The translations under genes were made by a program, and so were the position numbers. This document shows, piece after piece, positions 36,421 through 44,714 of a DNA stretch of 64,000 nt. Numbering within the stretch: the first letter of the stretch is position 1; every line of letters begins with the position of its first letter. The notes beneath the pieces were generated by a model. The model was given only the letters and a program-made list of their open reading frames with translations. It was not told where the DNA came from and searched no databases. Source of the stretch: an uncultured Eubacteriales bacterium (GTDB lineage Bacteria > Bacillota > Clostridia > Christensenellales > CAG-138); assembly GCA_902765005.1 (NCBI GenBank), contig CACWYB010000011.1, positions 1 to 64,000 on the forward strand. The letters run 5' to 3'.

Positions 36421-36954
36421 ATGAAAAAGAATCAAGTGCTGAAGCTGACCTATGCGGGCCTGTGCCTGGCCCTGTGCCTGGTGCTCCCCTTTTTGACCGG
36501 GCAGATCCCTCAAATCGGCAGCATGCTCCTGCCCATGCACATCCCCGTGCTGCTGTGCGGCTTTCTGTGCGGCCCCTGGTGGGGGCTGGGGGTGGGGCTG
36601 GTGGCGCCCATCCTGCGCTCGCTGATCTTCCATATGCCGCCTCTGTTCCCCACGGCCACGGCCATGGCCTTTGAGTTGGCGGCCTACGGCCTGCTCTCCG
36701 GCTTGTGCTATAAGCTCCTGCCCAAGAAGACCCCCTACCTCTACTGCTCCCTGCTCATCGCCATGGTGGGCGGGCGGCTCGTCTGGGGGCTGGTGATGTC
36801 CCTGCTCATGGGCCTTTCCGGAAAGGGGTTCACCCTGGCGGCCTTTTGGGCCGGCGCCTTTGCCAACGCCTGGCCGGGGATCCTGCTGCAGATCATCCTC
36901 ATCCCGCCGGTGGTGGCGGCTCTGAAAAAGGCCAAACTCATGCCTAACGAATAA
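36421..36954 (+). CDS. ECF transporter S component
   Basis: A 177-residue membrane protein with six hydrophobic segments, the size of the substrate-binding S subunit of energy-coupling-factor vitamin transporters. Typical features are the start LTYAGLCLALCLVLPFLTG, then MHIPVLLCGFLCGPWWGLGV and FPTATAMAFELAAYGLLSG. The ATPase and T subunits are not in the window, so it would be a group-II S unit using a shared ECF module. The vitamin is not evident; cobalamin or a B6 vitamer would make sense beside a B12/PLP-dependent aminomutase, but this is inference. The start at 36421 follows GGAAAGGA and lies behind the attenuating leader. Confidence 0.85.
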   Translation: MKKNQVLKLTYAGLCLALCLVLPFLTGQIPQIGSMLLPMHIPVLLCGFLCGPWWGLGVGLVAPILRSLIFHMPPLFPTATAMAFELAAYGLLSGLCYKLLPKKTPYLYCSLLIAMVGGRLVWGLVMSLLMGLSGKGFTLAAFWAGAFANAWPGILLQIILIPPVVAALKKAKLMPNE

Positions 36955-36970
36955 GAAGAGCCAAAGAATG

Positions 36971-37006
36971 AAAGCGACAGGGAACGATCCCATGTCGCTT
37001 TTTTTA
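36971..37006 (+). terminator. Rho-independent terminator after the ECF gene
   Basis: AAAGCGACA (36971-36979) pairs with TGTCGCTTT (36993-37001), followed by a run of T to 37005. Confidence 0.88.
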
Positions 37007-37118
37007 TAAGGAAGACTGAATAATTATTAGTAAAAAATCGGCTTTTTATATGGATTTTTCGGTCGGTATCTGATATAGTATAACAAATATAAACAAGAAA
37101 AGCGAGGAGGCGTGTATC

Positions 37119-39791
37119 ATGAAACGGCTTTTGGCGATCCTGCTGGCTGCCCTCATGGCCCTTTCCCTGGCGGCCTGCACCAGCGGAAGCAATGACGACG
37201 ATCCCAATCTGGGCAAGTACATGGGCACCCGGGCGGAGTATTCCGGCATGAGCCTGGCCCTGGAGAATGTGCTGGACGGGGGCGAGACCTCCATCGAGCT
37301 CAAGGGCGGCGGCAAATGCACCGTCATCCTGGGGGGCGACAGCTTCAACGGCAAGTACGCGCTGGCTGGGGAGGACATCACCTTCACCATCCAGCGGGAG
37401 GACTATGTCGGCACCCTGAAGGCCGGGGTGATCCGCCTGGAGTTCCAGGGCATGACCCTGGTCTTTGAGAAGGAGGGGGCAGGGGACGCGGCGCCCGTGG
37501 AGGCGCCTGACCAGGCCGTCGCGGAGGAGACCGTCAGCCCCGTGGAGGCGGAGGCCGCCGCCCTCACCGAGGAGCTCTACTATGCGCTCACCATGACCGG
37601 CAGCGACGGCACAGAGATGAACATGGTGGAGCTCAGTTCCTTCGGGGTGGATCCCAAGGACTATTCCCTGATCCTCCGGAGCGACGGCACCGGGGAGCTG
37701 AACCTGGACGCGGATGAGCCCCTTCTCATCACCTGGACCGATGCGGAGCTGATCATGGACGGGGTGGGCGTCGCCTACACCCGGGAGGGGGACCATATCA
37801 CCGTGGGGGTGGACGGGGAATCCATCACCTTCGCCCCGGCGGCGGAGGTGATCGCCCTGCTGGCGGCGGCCGAGCCCGAGCCCACCGCGGCGCCGACGGA
37901 GGCCCCCACACCGGAGCCCACCCCCGAACCTACGGAGGAGCCCACGCCGGAGCCGACCCCCGAACCTACGGAGGAACCCACCCCCGAGCCCACGGCTGAA
38001 CCTACGGAAGAACCCACACCCGAGCCCACGGCTGAACCTACGCCCGAGCCCACGGAGGAGCCGGCGGCTGCCCCGGCAGCGGAAGGGGAGCTCCATCTGT
38101 ACCTTGTCTCCATGAGCTCCGAGGGCCAGACCCTCACCGCCCAGGAGCTGGGAGCGCTCTACGGCGTGAACGGGCAGGAGCTGTACCAGATGATCCTGCG
38201 GCCTGACGGCACCGGCACGATCATCTTTGCCGGCGAGTCCGGGGACGTGACCTGGACCGAGGATTCCATCACCAGCGAAGGAGAAACCCGGCCCATGATC
38301 CGTGAGGGTGACCTCTATACCATCACCATCGGCGAGGGCACCTCCCTCACTTTCGGGCCGGTTACGGCCGCCGGGGAAGCTTCTGCGGAACCTGCGGAAG
38401 CTTCTGCCACGGAGACCCCGGCTGCCGAGCCGGCGGAAGCTTCTGCCACGGAGACCCCGGCTGCCGAGCCTGCGGTTCCCGCGGCCACCGGCGAGGTCAC
38501 GGAGGAGGTGTACTACATCTATTCCTTCACCACCGGCGGCACCTCCTTCGATTTGAGCCTCATGGCCATGGCGGGCATCAATCCCAGGGAGATGTGCCTG
38601 ATCCTGCGCAGCGACGGTACGGGCACCTTCATTCCCGGCTCCGAGGAGGATAAGGAAGAAGGCACCTGGGATGAATCCGCCCTGCGCTTTGACGACGGGT
38701 CCGAGATCGCCTATACCCGGGATGAGCAGGGCCACATCCACTTCCAGATGGACGATGTGGAGGTGGTCATGGCGCTTGCCGCGGAGGTGGAGGCCGCCTT
38801 GGCCCCCGCCGCCGAACCCACAGCGGAGCCTACGCCCGAGCCCACGGCAGAGCCCACCCCTGAACCCACGGCGGAGCCCACGCCAGAGCCCACCCCCGAG
38901 CCGGCCGCAGAGCCGGCGGCCCCGGCGGCGGTTGGCGCGGTCCAGCCCGGCTATTATCTACTCAGCAAGTATGTGGCGGGCGGCACCACCATGGACGCGG
39001 AGACTTTGCGCAGCGCCGGCATGAACTGGACCCTGCTTCTGCAGGAGGGGGGCACCGGCAAGCTGGATATCGGCGGCGGCCCCGTGGACATCGTGTGGAC
39101 CAATGACGCCGTCACCTATGCAGGCACCACCACCTCCTATCCCATGATCGCCGACGGGAACGACCTTATGCTGGTCATGCCGTATCTGAGCATCACCTTC
39201 AGCCTTCAGGAGGGGGTGGCCCCGGAGCCGGCTTCCCTGGTGCCTGCGTCGGTTAAGGACTATTGGGAGGGGGACTGGTACGGCTTCTGGCTCATATCCA
39301 AGAACAACCGCACGGGCGCTTACGCCCAGTGGACGGAGAACTGGTGGGATTGCTGCGTGCGGATCACCTTCGCCCAGGACGGCACCGCCCATCTGGTGGT
39401 CTCCGACGAGGACAGCGGGGAATTCTCCTGGCTGCTGGAAACGGACGTGGTCTTCACCTCCGGCACCACCCCGGCGGGGACGCTGGTGACTTCGAATGGC
39501 CGCTTCTGGAATCAGGATCTGACCAACGGCGGCTGGGTCTGCGACCCGGCCCAGCAGGCGGATGTGGCCGCTTACGAGCACATGGTGGAGATCGAAGGCC
39601 ACTATGCGGACGAGGAAGGGGAGTTCACCTACTTCCTGGTCCTGCGGCCCTGGGGCATGAAGTGGGACGACGTGCCCGAGGAAGGCTATCCCGGCCGGCC
39701 CTACTACTATGCATCCTGGTATCTGCCGCTGCTGGAGGCGGGCAGCTCCTGCCCGGTGAGCTTTGAGCACGTGGCGGCAGATCCCTCCTGA
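37119..39791 (+). CDS. Repeat-domain surface lipoprotein with Pro-Glu-Thr linkers
   Basis: An 890-residue predicted lipoprotein (lipobox SLAAC, Cys20). It contains about five copies of a small beta domain at roughly residues 25-125, 150-245, 320-410, 460-560 and 650-735. They share the pattern 'aromatic/Tyr-rich strand, G..., L...G..., hydrophobic-L.L..DGTG..., W/T, then a final strand' (for example YSLILRSDGTGELNL, MCLILRSDGTGTFIP, WTLLLQEGGTGKLDI). Linkers are Pro-Glu-Thr runs and two exact copies of an Ala-Ser-Ala-Thr-Glu-Thr-Pro unit. A different, Trp-rich C-terminal region (from about 740) may be the functional end. The domain resembles the short lipocalin-like beta domain of many clostridial lipoproteins. 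GAGGAGG precedes the ATG. Function unknown. Confidence 0.82.
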   Translation: MKRLLAILLAALMALSLAACTSGSNDDDPNLGKYMGTRAEYSGMSLALENVLDGGETSIELKGGGKCTVILGGDSFNGKYALAGEDITFTIQREDYVGTLKAGVIRLEFQGMTLVFEKEGAGDAAPVEAPDQAVAEETVSPVEAEAAALTEELYYALTMTGSDGTEMNMVELSSFGVDPKDYSLILRSDGTGELNLDADEPLLITWTDAELIMDGVGVAYTREGDHITVGVDGESITFAPAAEVIALLAAAEPEPTAAPTEAPTPEPTPEPTEEPTPEPTPEPTEEPTPEPTAEPTEEPTPEPTAEPTPEPTEEPAAAPAAEGELHLYLVSMSSEGQTLTAQELGALYGVNGQELYQMILRPDGTGTIIFAGESGDVTWTEDSITSEGETRPMIREGDLYTITIGEGTSLTFGPVTAAGEASAEPAEASATETPAAEPAEASATETPAAEPAVPAATGEVTEEVYYIYSFTTGGTSFDLSLMAMAGINPREMCLILRSDGTGTFIPGSEEDKEEGTWDESALRFDDGSEIAYTRDEQGHIHFQMDDVEVVMALAAEVEAALAPAAEPTAEPTPEPTAEPTPEPTAEPTPEPTPEPAAEPAAPAAVGAVQPGYYLLSKYVAGGTTMDAETLRSAGMNWTLLLQEGGTGKLDIGGGPVDIVWTNDAVTYAGTTTSYPMIADGNDLMLVMPYLSITFSLQEGVAPEPASLVPASVKDYWEGDWYGFWLISKNNRTGAYAQWTENWWDCCVRITFAQDGTAHLVVSDEDSGEFSWLLETDVVFTSGTTPAGTLVTSNGRFWNQDLTNGGWVCDPAQQADVAAYEHMVEIEGHYADEEGEFTYFLVLRPWGMKWDDVPEEGYPGRPYYYASWYLPLLEAGSSCPVSFEHVAADPS

Positions 39792-39865
39792 GGAAAAACA
39801 GCGCGGTGAGCAGGGCTGTCGCGAATGCCGCGGCGCCCCGGTAACATACCATATACCATTCCGGC

Positions 39866-39892
39866 AAAGCGTCGCTGCGGCGGCGCTTTTTA
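39866..39892 (+). terminator. Rho-independent terminator after the repeat lipoprotein
   Basis: AAAGCG and CGC arms (39866-39875) pair imperfectly with GGCGGCGCTTT (39879-39889), followed by a T tract ending at 39891. Confidence 0.65.
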
Positions 39893-39893
39893 G

Positions 39894-39923
39894 TTGACGC
39901 TGCCCCCGGGCGCGTGGTATTCT
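39894..39923 (+). promoter_or_regulatory. Sigma-A promoter for the zinc-ribbon/TPM operon
   Basis: TTGACG (39894-39899), 18-base spacer, TATTCT (39918-39923), 38 bases before the GTG start at 39962. Confidence 0.65.
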
Positions 39924-39961
39924 AAAATAAATATATACTGAGAGGAAAAGGAGGTACGTCC

Positions 39962-41539
39962 GTGGGTATAAAATGTCCGAATTGCGGCGGCGGGATGGTC
40001 TTTGACGTGGGCAAGCAGAAGCTTGCCTGCCCCTACTGCAACAGCGAATGCTCCGTGGAGCAGTATCGGCTGAACAACGCTGCCGAGTATGTGAACGACA
40101 ACTACAGCGTGAACGTGTTCCGCTGCAAGAACTGCGGGGCGGAACTCACCGCGCCGGAGGAGCAGACCGTGGCCTACTGCTCCTATTGCGGGGGCGAGTC
40201 CATGCTGAACCAGAAGCAGGCCGAAACCGTTCGGCCCAAGCAGATCATTCCCTTCAAGCAGACCAAGAGCGCCGCGGTGAAGGCCTACGAGGCCGCCGTG
40301 AAAAAGGTGCTCTACGTGCCTCGGGAGCTGAAGGACCCATCCTTCTTGGAGGGGTTCCGGGGCGTGTATCTGCCCTACTGGAACATCGACGTGCAGATCC
40401 CGGAGAAGGAATTGAAGTTGGATGGGAGCCGAACCTACACCCAGGGGCAGTATGATTACCACGAGACCTACGATGTGCGGGCCCGGATTGGGGGCGAAGT
40501 GGAGGGGGCCGTGTACGACGCCTCCGCCGCCTTCGACGATACCCTGGCCGCTCAGATCGCGCCCTTCGATCAGAAGGGGGCCAAGACCTTCGACGAGGCG
40601 TATCTGGCCGGGTTCTATGCGGATCGGGTGACCACCGCGCCCCAGGTCTACAGCAGCATCGCCCGGGAGCAGGCCGCGGAGAAGGTGTGCGATAGCATCC
40701 GCAAGGGGGCGGGAAAGGTGTCAGTGAGCCTGCCCGTCACCAAGGAGAAGCGGATGGAGCTCATCGCCCCCCAGGCCAAGGGGGAGCGGGTGTCCCTGTT
40801 CCCGGTGTGGTTCCTCACCTGGCGGCGGAAGGATCGGGTGGCCTATTCGGTGATGAACGGCCAGTCCGGCAAGATGAGCATCGACCTGCCCGTGGACCTG
40901 CGGCAGTTCTTCCTCTATTCCGGTGCGGCGGCGGCGGTGCTGTTCCTGGTGCTGTGCCTGCTGCCCACCTTCATCCAGCCCATGACCCTGGCGGCCATGT
41001 GCGCCGTTTTGCTGATGCTGTCCGGGCGGCTTCTGAACCGGGAGCTCAAGCAGATCCGGGTCCGGGAGCAGCATCTGTACGATTATGGGGATATGTCCGG
41101 GCAGAAGAAGGCCAAGGTCCAGTCCGTGGCCATGCACAACTTCAGCATGGTCATGCTGTGGCTGTTCTATGCCTTCCTGCTCCTGCTCGCCTACGGCACC
41201 ACCACCGGCAGCGACGGCACCGTGGGGCCCACGTTCCTCTTCGCCCTCATCGGGCAGATCGTCATCAGCGTCCGGCTCCTGCGCAACGCCGGGGGCATGG
41301 ACCGTAAGTCCGGCATCCTGCCCGCCCTGATCGCCCCGGCAATCATGGCGGCGGGGCTGTATATGGGCATGAATCCGGAGATGTTCCCCAACGACGGCTG
41401 GTACTATGGCCTGGCCATCGGGTGCCTGGCGGGGATTCTGATCAACTCCCTCTTCGCCATCGGCCACTACAACGAGCTGGCCACCCGGCCGGTGCCCAAT
41501 TTCTTCAGAAGGGAGGGCGCGAACAATGGCAGGGAATAA
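39962..41539 (+). CDS. Zinc-ribbon membrane protein
   Basis: A 525-residue protein that starts with GTG behind AAAAGGAGG. The N-terminus holds two zinc ribbons, each with two CxxC pairs (CPNC with CPYC; CKNC with CSYC), spanning residues 5-65. A soluble part with YLPYWNIDVQIPEKELKLDG follows, as in TFIIB-zinc-ribbon-like proteins of Firmicutes. Four to five membrane helices lie between about residues 315 and 515. The next gene, a TPM-domain protein, overlaps its end by 14 bases. This pairing is common in Clostridia, but the job of the pair is not known to me; a membrane-quality-control or secretion role is a guess. Confidence 0.75.
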   Translation: MGIKCPNCGGGMVFDVGKQKLACPYCNSECSVEQYRLNNAAEYVNDNYSVNVFRCKNCGAELTAPEEQTVAYCSYCGGESMLNQKQAETVRPKQIIPFKQTKSAAVKAYEAAVKKVLYVPRELKDPSFLEGFRGVYLPYWNIDVQIPEKELKLDGSRTYTQGQYDYHETYDVRARIGGEVEGAVYDASAAFDDTLAAQIAPFDQKGAKTFDEAYLAGFYADRVTTAPQVYSSIAREQAAEKVCDSIRKGAGKVSVSLPVTKEKRMELIAPQAKGERVSLFPVWFLTWRRKDRVAYSVMNGQSGKMSIDLPVDLRQFFLYSGAAAAVLFLVLCLLPTFIQPMTLAAMCAVLLMLSGRLLNRELKQIRVREQHLYDYGDMSGQKKAKVQSVAMHNFSMVMLWLFYAFLLLLAYGTTTGSDGTVGPTFLFALIGQIVISVRLLRNAGGMDRKSGILPALIAPAIMAAGLYMGMNPEMFPNDGWYYGLAIGCLAGILINSLFAIGHYNELATRPVPNFFRREGANNGRE

Positions 41540-42335
41540 GCGTTGGATCGCGGTTCTGCTGTGTTTGGCGGTGCTCCTGCTGGCCGCGCCTCTGCCCGTT
41601 TTTGCGGAAGGGGAGAGCGGCTATCAGGTGGTCATCCAGGACGATGCGGACCTTTTGACCGAGGAGCAGGAGGCGGCCCTGTATCTGACCATGGTTCGGG
41701 TGCTGCCCTACGGCAACGCCGCCTTCGTGTCCACCAACCATAACCCCACCACGGCGGAGCGGTATGCCGAGGAGAAGTTTTTGGAGTTCTTCGGGGATAC
41801 CTCCGGGACGTTGCTCCTCATCGACATGGAGAACCGGTATATCCAGCTCATTGCGGACGGGGACGTGTATAAGACCGTCAACCGGCGCCGCTGCAACGAG
41901 ATCACGGACAACTGCTACACCTATGCCTCCCAGGGCGACTACGCCGCCTGCGCCACCAAGGCCTTTTCCCAGGTGGTGCGGCTGCTGGAAGGGGGGCGGA
42001 TCGCGGCGCCGTTCCGGTATGTGACCAATGCGCTGTTGGCCCTGTGCCTGGCGGTCATGGGGAACTTCGCGCTGGTGAGCATCCAGCGAAAGAAGGCCGT
42101 GACCCCGGAAAACGCTCTGGGCGTGAAGGTGGCGGTGAACACCGCCGGCAAGGCTGCGGCGAAGGCCGGGCTCATCGGCGCCGTGGCCTATACCATGATC
42201 CACCAACGGCGCAGCAAGCATGTGGAGAGCAGCTCCTCCGGCGGCGGACGCTCCGGCGGCGGGTTCTCCGGGGGCGGCGGCCATTCCGGCGGCGGCGGCG
42301 GGTTCTCCGGCGGCGGCGGCGGGCACCGGTTCTAA
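41526..42335 (+). CDS. TPM-domain protein with Gly-rich tail
   Basis: A 269-residue protein with a signal peptide (LLCLAVLLLAAPLPVFAEG), a TPM domain (residues about 30-150; DDADLLTEEQEAALYL, later YIQLIADGDVYKTVN), a membrane helix near residue 170 and a C-terminal tail made of Gly-Ser-Phe repeats (GGGFSGGGGHSGGGGG). Gly-rich tails after TPM domains are typical for this family, which has been linked to photosystem repair in plants and to membrane proteins in bacteria; the bacterial role is unclear. It is translationally overlapped with the preceding zinc-ribbon gene. Confidence 0.82.
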   Translation: MAGNKRWIAVLLCLAVLLLAAPLPVFAEGESGYQVVIQDDADLLTEEQEAALYLTMVRVLPYGNAAFVSTNHNPTTAERYAEEKFLEFFGDTSGTLLLIDMENRYIQLIADGDVYKTVNRRRCNEITDNCYTYASQGDYAACATKAFSQVVRLLEGGRIAAPFRYVTNALLALCLAVMGNFALVSIQRKKAVTPENALGVKVAVNTAGKAAAKAGLIGAVAYTMIHQRRSKHVESSSSGGGRSGGGFSGGGGHSGGGGGFSGGGGGHRF

Positions 42336-42376
42336 GACCTATAGAAAAAGCGTTTGATTTGCTCAGGGGGAAACGT

Positions 42377-43078
42377 ATGATTCACGGCAGAAAGGTGATC
42401 GGCATCATCGGGGGCATGGGGCCTATGGCCACGGCGGACCTGTTCAAGAAGATCATTGAGAGCACGGCGGCGGCTTCCGACCAGGAGCATCTGCATGTGC
42501 TCATCGACAACAACACGGACATTCCGGATCGAACCGCCTGCATCGAGGCCGGGAGCGACGCGCCCCTGGCGCCCATAGTGGAGTCCGCCCGGCGCCTGCA
42601 GGATATGGGGGCGGACGTGCTCCTCATCCCCTGCAACACCGCCCATCATTTCTATCCCGGGGTGGCGGCGGCGGTGGATGTGCCCGTGCTGAACATGCCG
42701 GAGATATCTGCCCAATACTGCGCCCAGCAGGGCTATTCCTGTGTGGCCCTGCTCTCCACGGCCGGGACCGTCCGGGCACAGGTGTATGAGCCCTATTTTG
42801 AGCGGCTGGGCATCCGGCTGCTGCACCCTTCGCCCGTGGGCATCGATAATCTGATGTACCTGATCTACGACGAGGTGAAGGCGGGGAAGACGCCCCATCC
42901 CGACCGGCTGTACCCGGAGATCGTGTCCCTGGAGCAGCAGGGGGCCCAGGCCTTTTTGCTGGCGTGCACGGAGCTGCCGCTGGTCTTCGAGAGCGGCGGG
43001 CGCATCCCCTTCATCGACCCCACGCTGCTGCTGGCCCGGGCCGCTGTCGTGGAGGCCGGTGGGAGATTGAAAGAATGA
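42377..43078 (+). CDS. Aspartate/glutamate racemase family protein
   Basis: A 233-residue cofactor-independent amino-acid racemase of the YgeA/aspartate racemase group. The start KVIGIIGGMGPMATADLFKK is diagnostic, and the two catalytic cysteines are Cys86 (IPCNTAHHF) and Cys197 (LACTELPL). The substrate could be aspartate, glutamate or a broader set. The start has CAGGGGG 6 bases upstream and is 41 bases after the TPM gene. Hairpin element copy C follows directly, so the gene may end a transcript. Confidence 0.9.
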   Translation: MIHGRKVIGIIGGMGPMATADLFKKIIESTAAASDQEHLHVLIDNNTDIPDRTACIEAGSDAPLAPIVESARRLQDMGADVLLIPCNTAHHFYPGVAAAVDVPVLNMPEISAQYCAQQGYSCVALLSTAGTVRAQVYEPYFERLGIRLLHPSPVGIDNLMYLIYDEVKAGKTPHPDRLYPEIVSLEQQGAQAFLLACTELPLVFESGGRIPFIDPTLLLARAAVVEAGGRLKE

Positions 43079-43097
43079 GGTAAGATGGAAAGCCCGA

Positions 43098-43240
43098 TCC
43101 TTTTTCTTGAAAGAAAAAGGACCAAAAAGAACTTTAGGAAGATAAGCATTTTTCGTGCCGTTTCTCTATTATCCTATTTGATTTCTCTTTTTTGCGCCGC
43201 TTTTTCTCTTTTTCCAAAGAGAAAAAGCGGCAAAAGAAAA
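43098..43240. repeat. Composite double-hairpin intergenic element, copy C
   Basis: The left hairpin and tail (43096-43135) are base-for-base the same as in copy A at 8782-8821. A degenerate centre has TAGGA(ag)ATAA (43135-43145) opposite TTATCCTA (43169-43176). The right hairpin has a perfect 16-bp stem (43196-43211 with 43216-43231) preceded by TTTCTCTTTTTTGC, again as in copy A. It lies between a racemase gene and the DUF5058 gene, whose ribosome binding site begins 8 bases later. Confidence 0.75.
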
Positions 43241-43260
43241 TCCAAATCCGGAGGTCCCCC

Positions 43261-44013
43261 ATGACCATTCTCACCCAGCTCAACGCGCCGCCCATCTACC
43301 TCATCTGCGGCGGCATCATCGCCTTCGTGGCGGTCCTGTGCGTCGTCTTCCTTGTCCGCGCCTGGCGGGCCGGCTTGGCCCTGGGCATGGACAAAACCAA
43401 GATGAAGCGGGCCATCACCTCCAGCGCCACCTTCTCCCTCCTGCCCAGCGTGGGCATCCTGCTGGGGGTCATCGCTCTTTCCGGAAGCCTGGGCATCCCC
43501 TGGCCCTGGCTGCGCCTGTCGGTCATCGGCGCTCTGCACTATGAGACCCAGGTGGCCCAGGCCGCGGCGGAGCAGGTGGGTATGGGCACCCTGTCCGCCG
43601 CTCAAATGACCCCCGGGAGCTTCGCCACCATCGCCCTGCTCATGAGCATCTGCATCATGTGGGGCATGGTCCTCTCCGTGTTCTTCAACAAGAAATACAC
43701 CCAAAAGCTCACCGTCAGCAGCGCCAAGGCCGCCGGCGGCTTTGGGGACCTGGCCATGACCGCCATGTTCATCGGCCTGGTGTCCGCCTACCTGGGCAGC
43801 TACATCGGCGCCTTCGTGTCCGGCAACGGTCGGTTCACTTTCGCCGGCGACTGGACGCCCCTGGTCGTGGCGGCCGTCAGCGCCCTGGTCATGGCGGGCT
43901 TTGTGTACCTTTCGGAACGGAAGCAGAAGGCCTGGGTGGAGAGCTTCTCCGTGGCCGGCAGCATGATCGTGGGCATGGCCGCGGCGGTGGTCGTGGGCCT
44001 GCTGGTAAAATAG
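43261..44013 (+). CDS. DUF5058 family membrane protein
   Basis: A 250-residue protein with about six membrane helices (for example YLICGGIIAFVAVLCVVFLV near the start and FSVAGSMIVGMAAAVVVGLL at the end) and the block SSATFSLLPSVGILLGVIAL. It matches the DUF5058 family of clostridial inner-membrane proteins as I know it. The start at 43261 has CGGAGG 7 bases upstream. It is followed after 13 bases by a second membrane protein of similar size and then by an M20 peptidase, so the three form an operon. A paired transporter for peptides or acylated amino acids is a reasonable but untested reading. Confidence 0.75.
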   Translation: MTILTQLNAPPIYLICGGIIAFVAVLCVVFLVRAWRAGLALGMDKTKMKRAITSSATFSLLPSVGILLGVIALSGSLGIPWPWLRLSVIGALHYETQVAQAAAEQVGMGTLSAAQMTPGSFATIALLMSICIMWGMVLSVFFNKKYTQKLTVSSAKAAGGFGDLAMTAMFIGLVSAYLGSYIGAFVSGNGRFTFAGDWTPLVVAAVSALVMAGFVYLSERKQKAWVESFSVAGSMIVGMAAAVVVGLLVK

Positions 44014-44026
44014 GGAGGGGAGAGCA

Positions 44027-44713
44027 ATGGAAAATACGCAAGCAAACGAAAGCTGGGCCGCCTACACCCGCGGCACCCACCGCATCGGCCGGGCCTGCAC
44101 CCTCATCACCTTGCTGCTCCTGGTGGGCGCTCCCTTCCTTATGGGCGCGTACTTGGGCGCCCTGCCTGATTTAGGGGCGGTGGCCAAGGCTTTTTTGTCC
44201 GTGGGCCTGGTCTGGACCGTGAGCAGCGTGGTGGAGTTCCTCATCTACACCCCCATGCTGGGCGCCGGCGGCGGGTATCTGGCCTTCATCACCGGCAACC
44301 TCATCAACATGAAGATCCCCTGCGCCGTCAACGCCCGGGACATCGTGGGCGCCAAGACCGGCACCCCGGAGAACGAGATCATTTCCACCCTGTCCATCGC
44401 CACCTCGTCCCTGGTCACCATCGGCGTGCTGGCCCTGGGCGTCCTGCTCCTCACGCCGCTGCAGCCCATCCTCCAGAGCGAAGCCCTGCAGCCCGCCTTC
44501 TCAAACGTGGTCCCGGCCCTCTTCGGCGCCATGGCGTACAAATACTATCGGGGCCACATGGGCGTGGCCGTGGCGCCGTTGGTGCTCATGAGCGTGCTGT
44601 TTGTCCTGGTGCCCGGCCTCATCGCCTCCACCAGCATGATGATCATCCCCTCCGGCGCCCTGGCCATCGGCATCGCCTATCTCCTCTATCGCAAGCAAAG
44701 GAAAGGAAACTGA
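44027..44713 (+). CDS. Membrane protein, partner of DUF5058
   Basis: A 228-residue protein with about six membrane helices; conserved-looking blocks are FLIYTPMLGAGGGYLAFITG and the loop KIPCAVNARDIVGAKTGTPE, followed by ISTLSIATSSLVTIGVLALG. I cannot name a family with confidence. It is always read here together with the DUF5058 gene (13 bases upstream, GGGAGGGGAG before ATG) and the peptidase gene (1 base downstream). The two membrane proteins are similar in length and helix number, suggesting a heteromeric permease. Confidence 0.65.
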   Translation: MENTQANESWAAYTRGTHRIGRACTLITLLLLVGAPFLMGAYLGALPDLGAVAKAFLSVGLVWTVSSVVEFLIYTPMLGAGGGYLAFITGNLINMKIPCAVNARDIVGAKTGTPENEIISTLSIATSSLVTIGVLALGVLLLTPLQPILQSEALQPAFSNVVPALFGAMAYKYYRGHMGVAVAPLVLMSVLFVLVPGLIASTSMMIIPSGALAIGIAYLLYRKQRKGN

Positions 44714-44714
44714 T

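Noticed and set aside
37860..38080. Tandem short repeats that could be taken for a CRISPR array or minisatellite
   Set aside because: They are in frame and encode the Pro-Glu-Pro-Thr linker of the lipoprotein at 37119-39791; there are no spacers.
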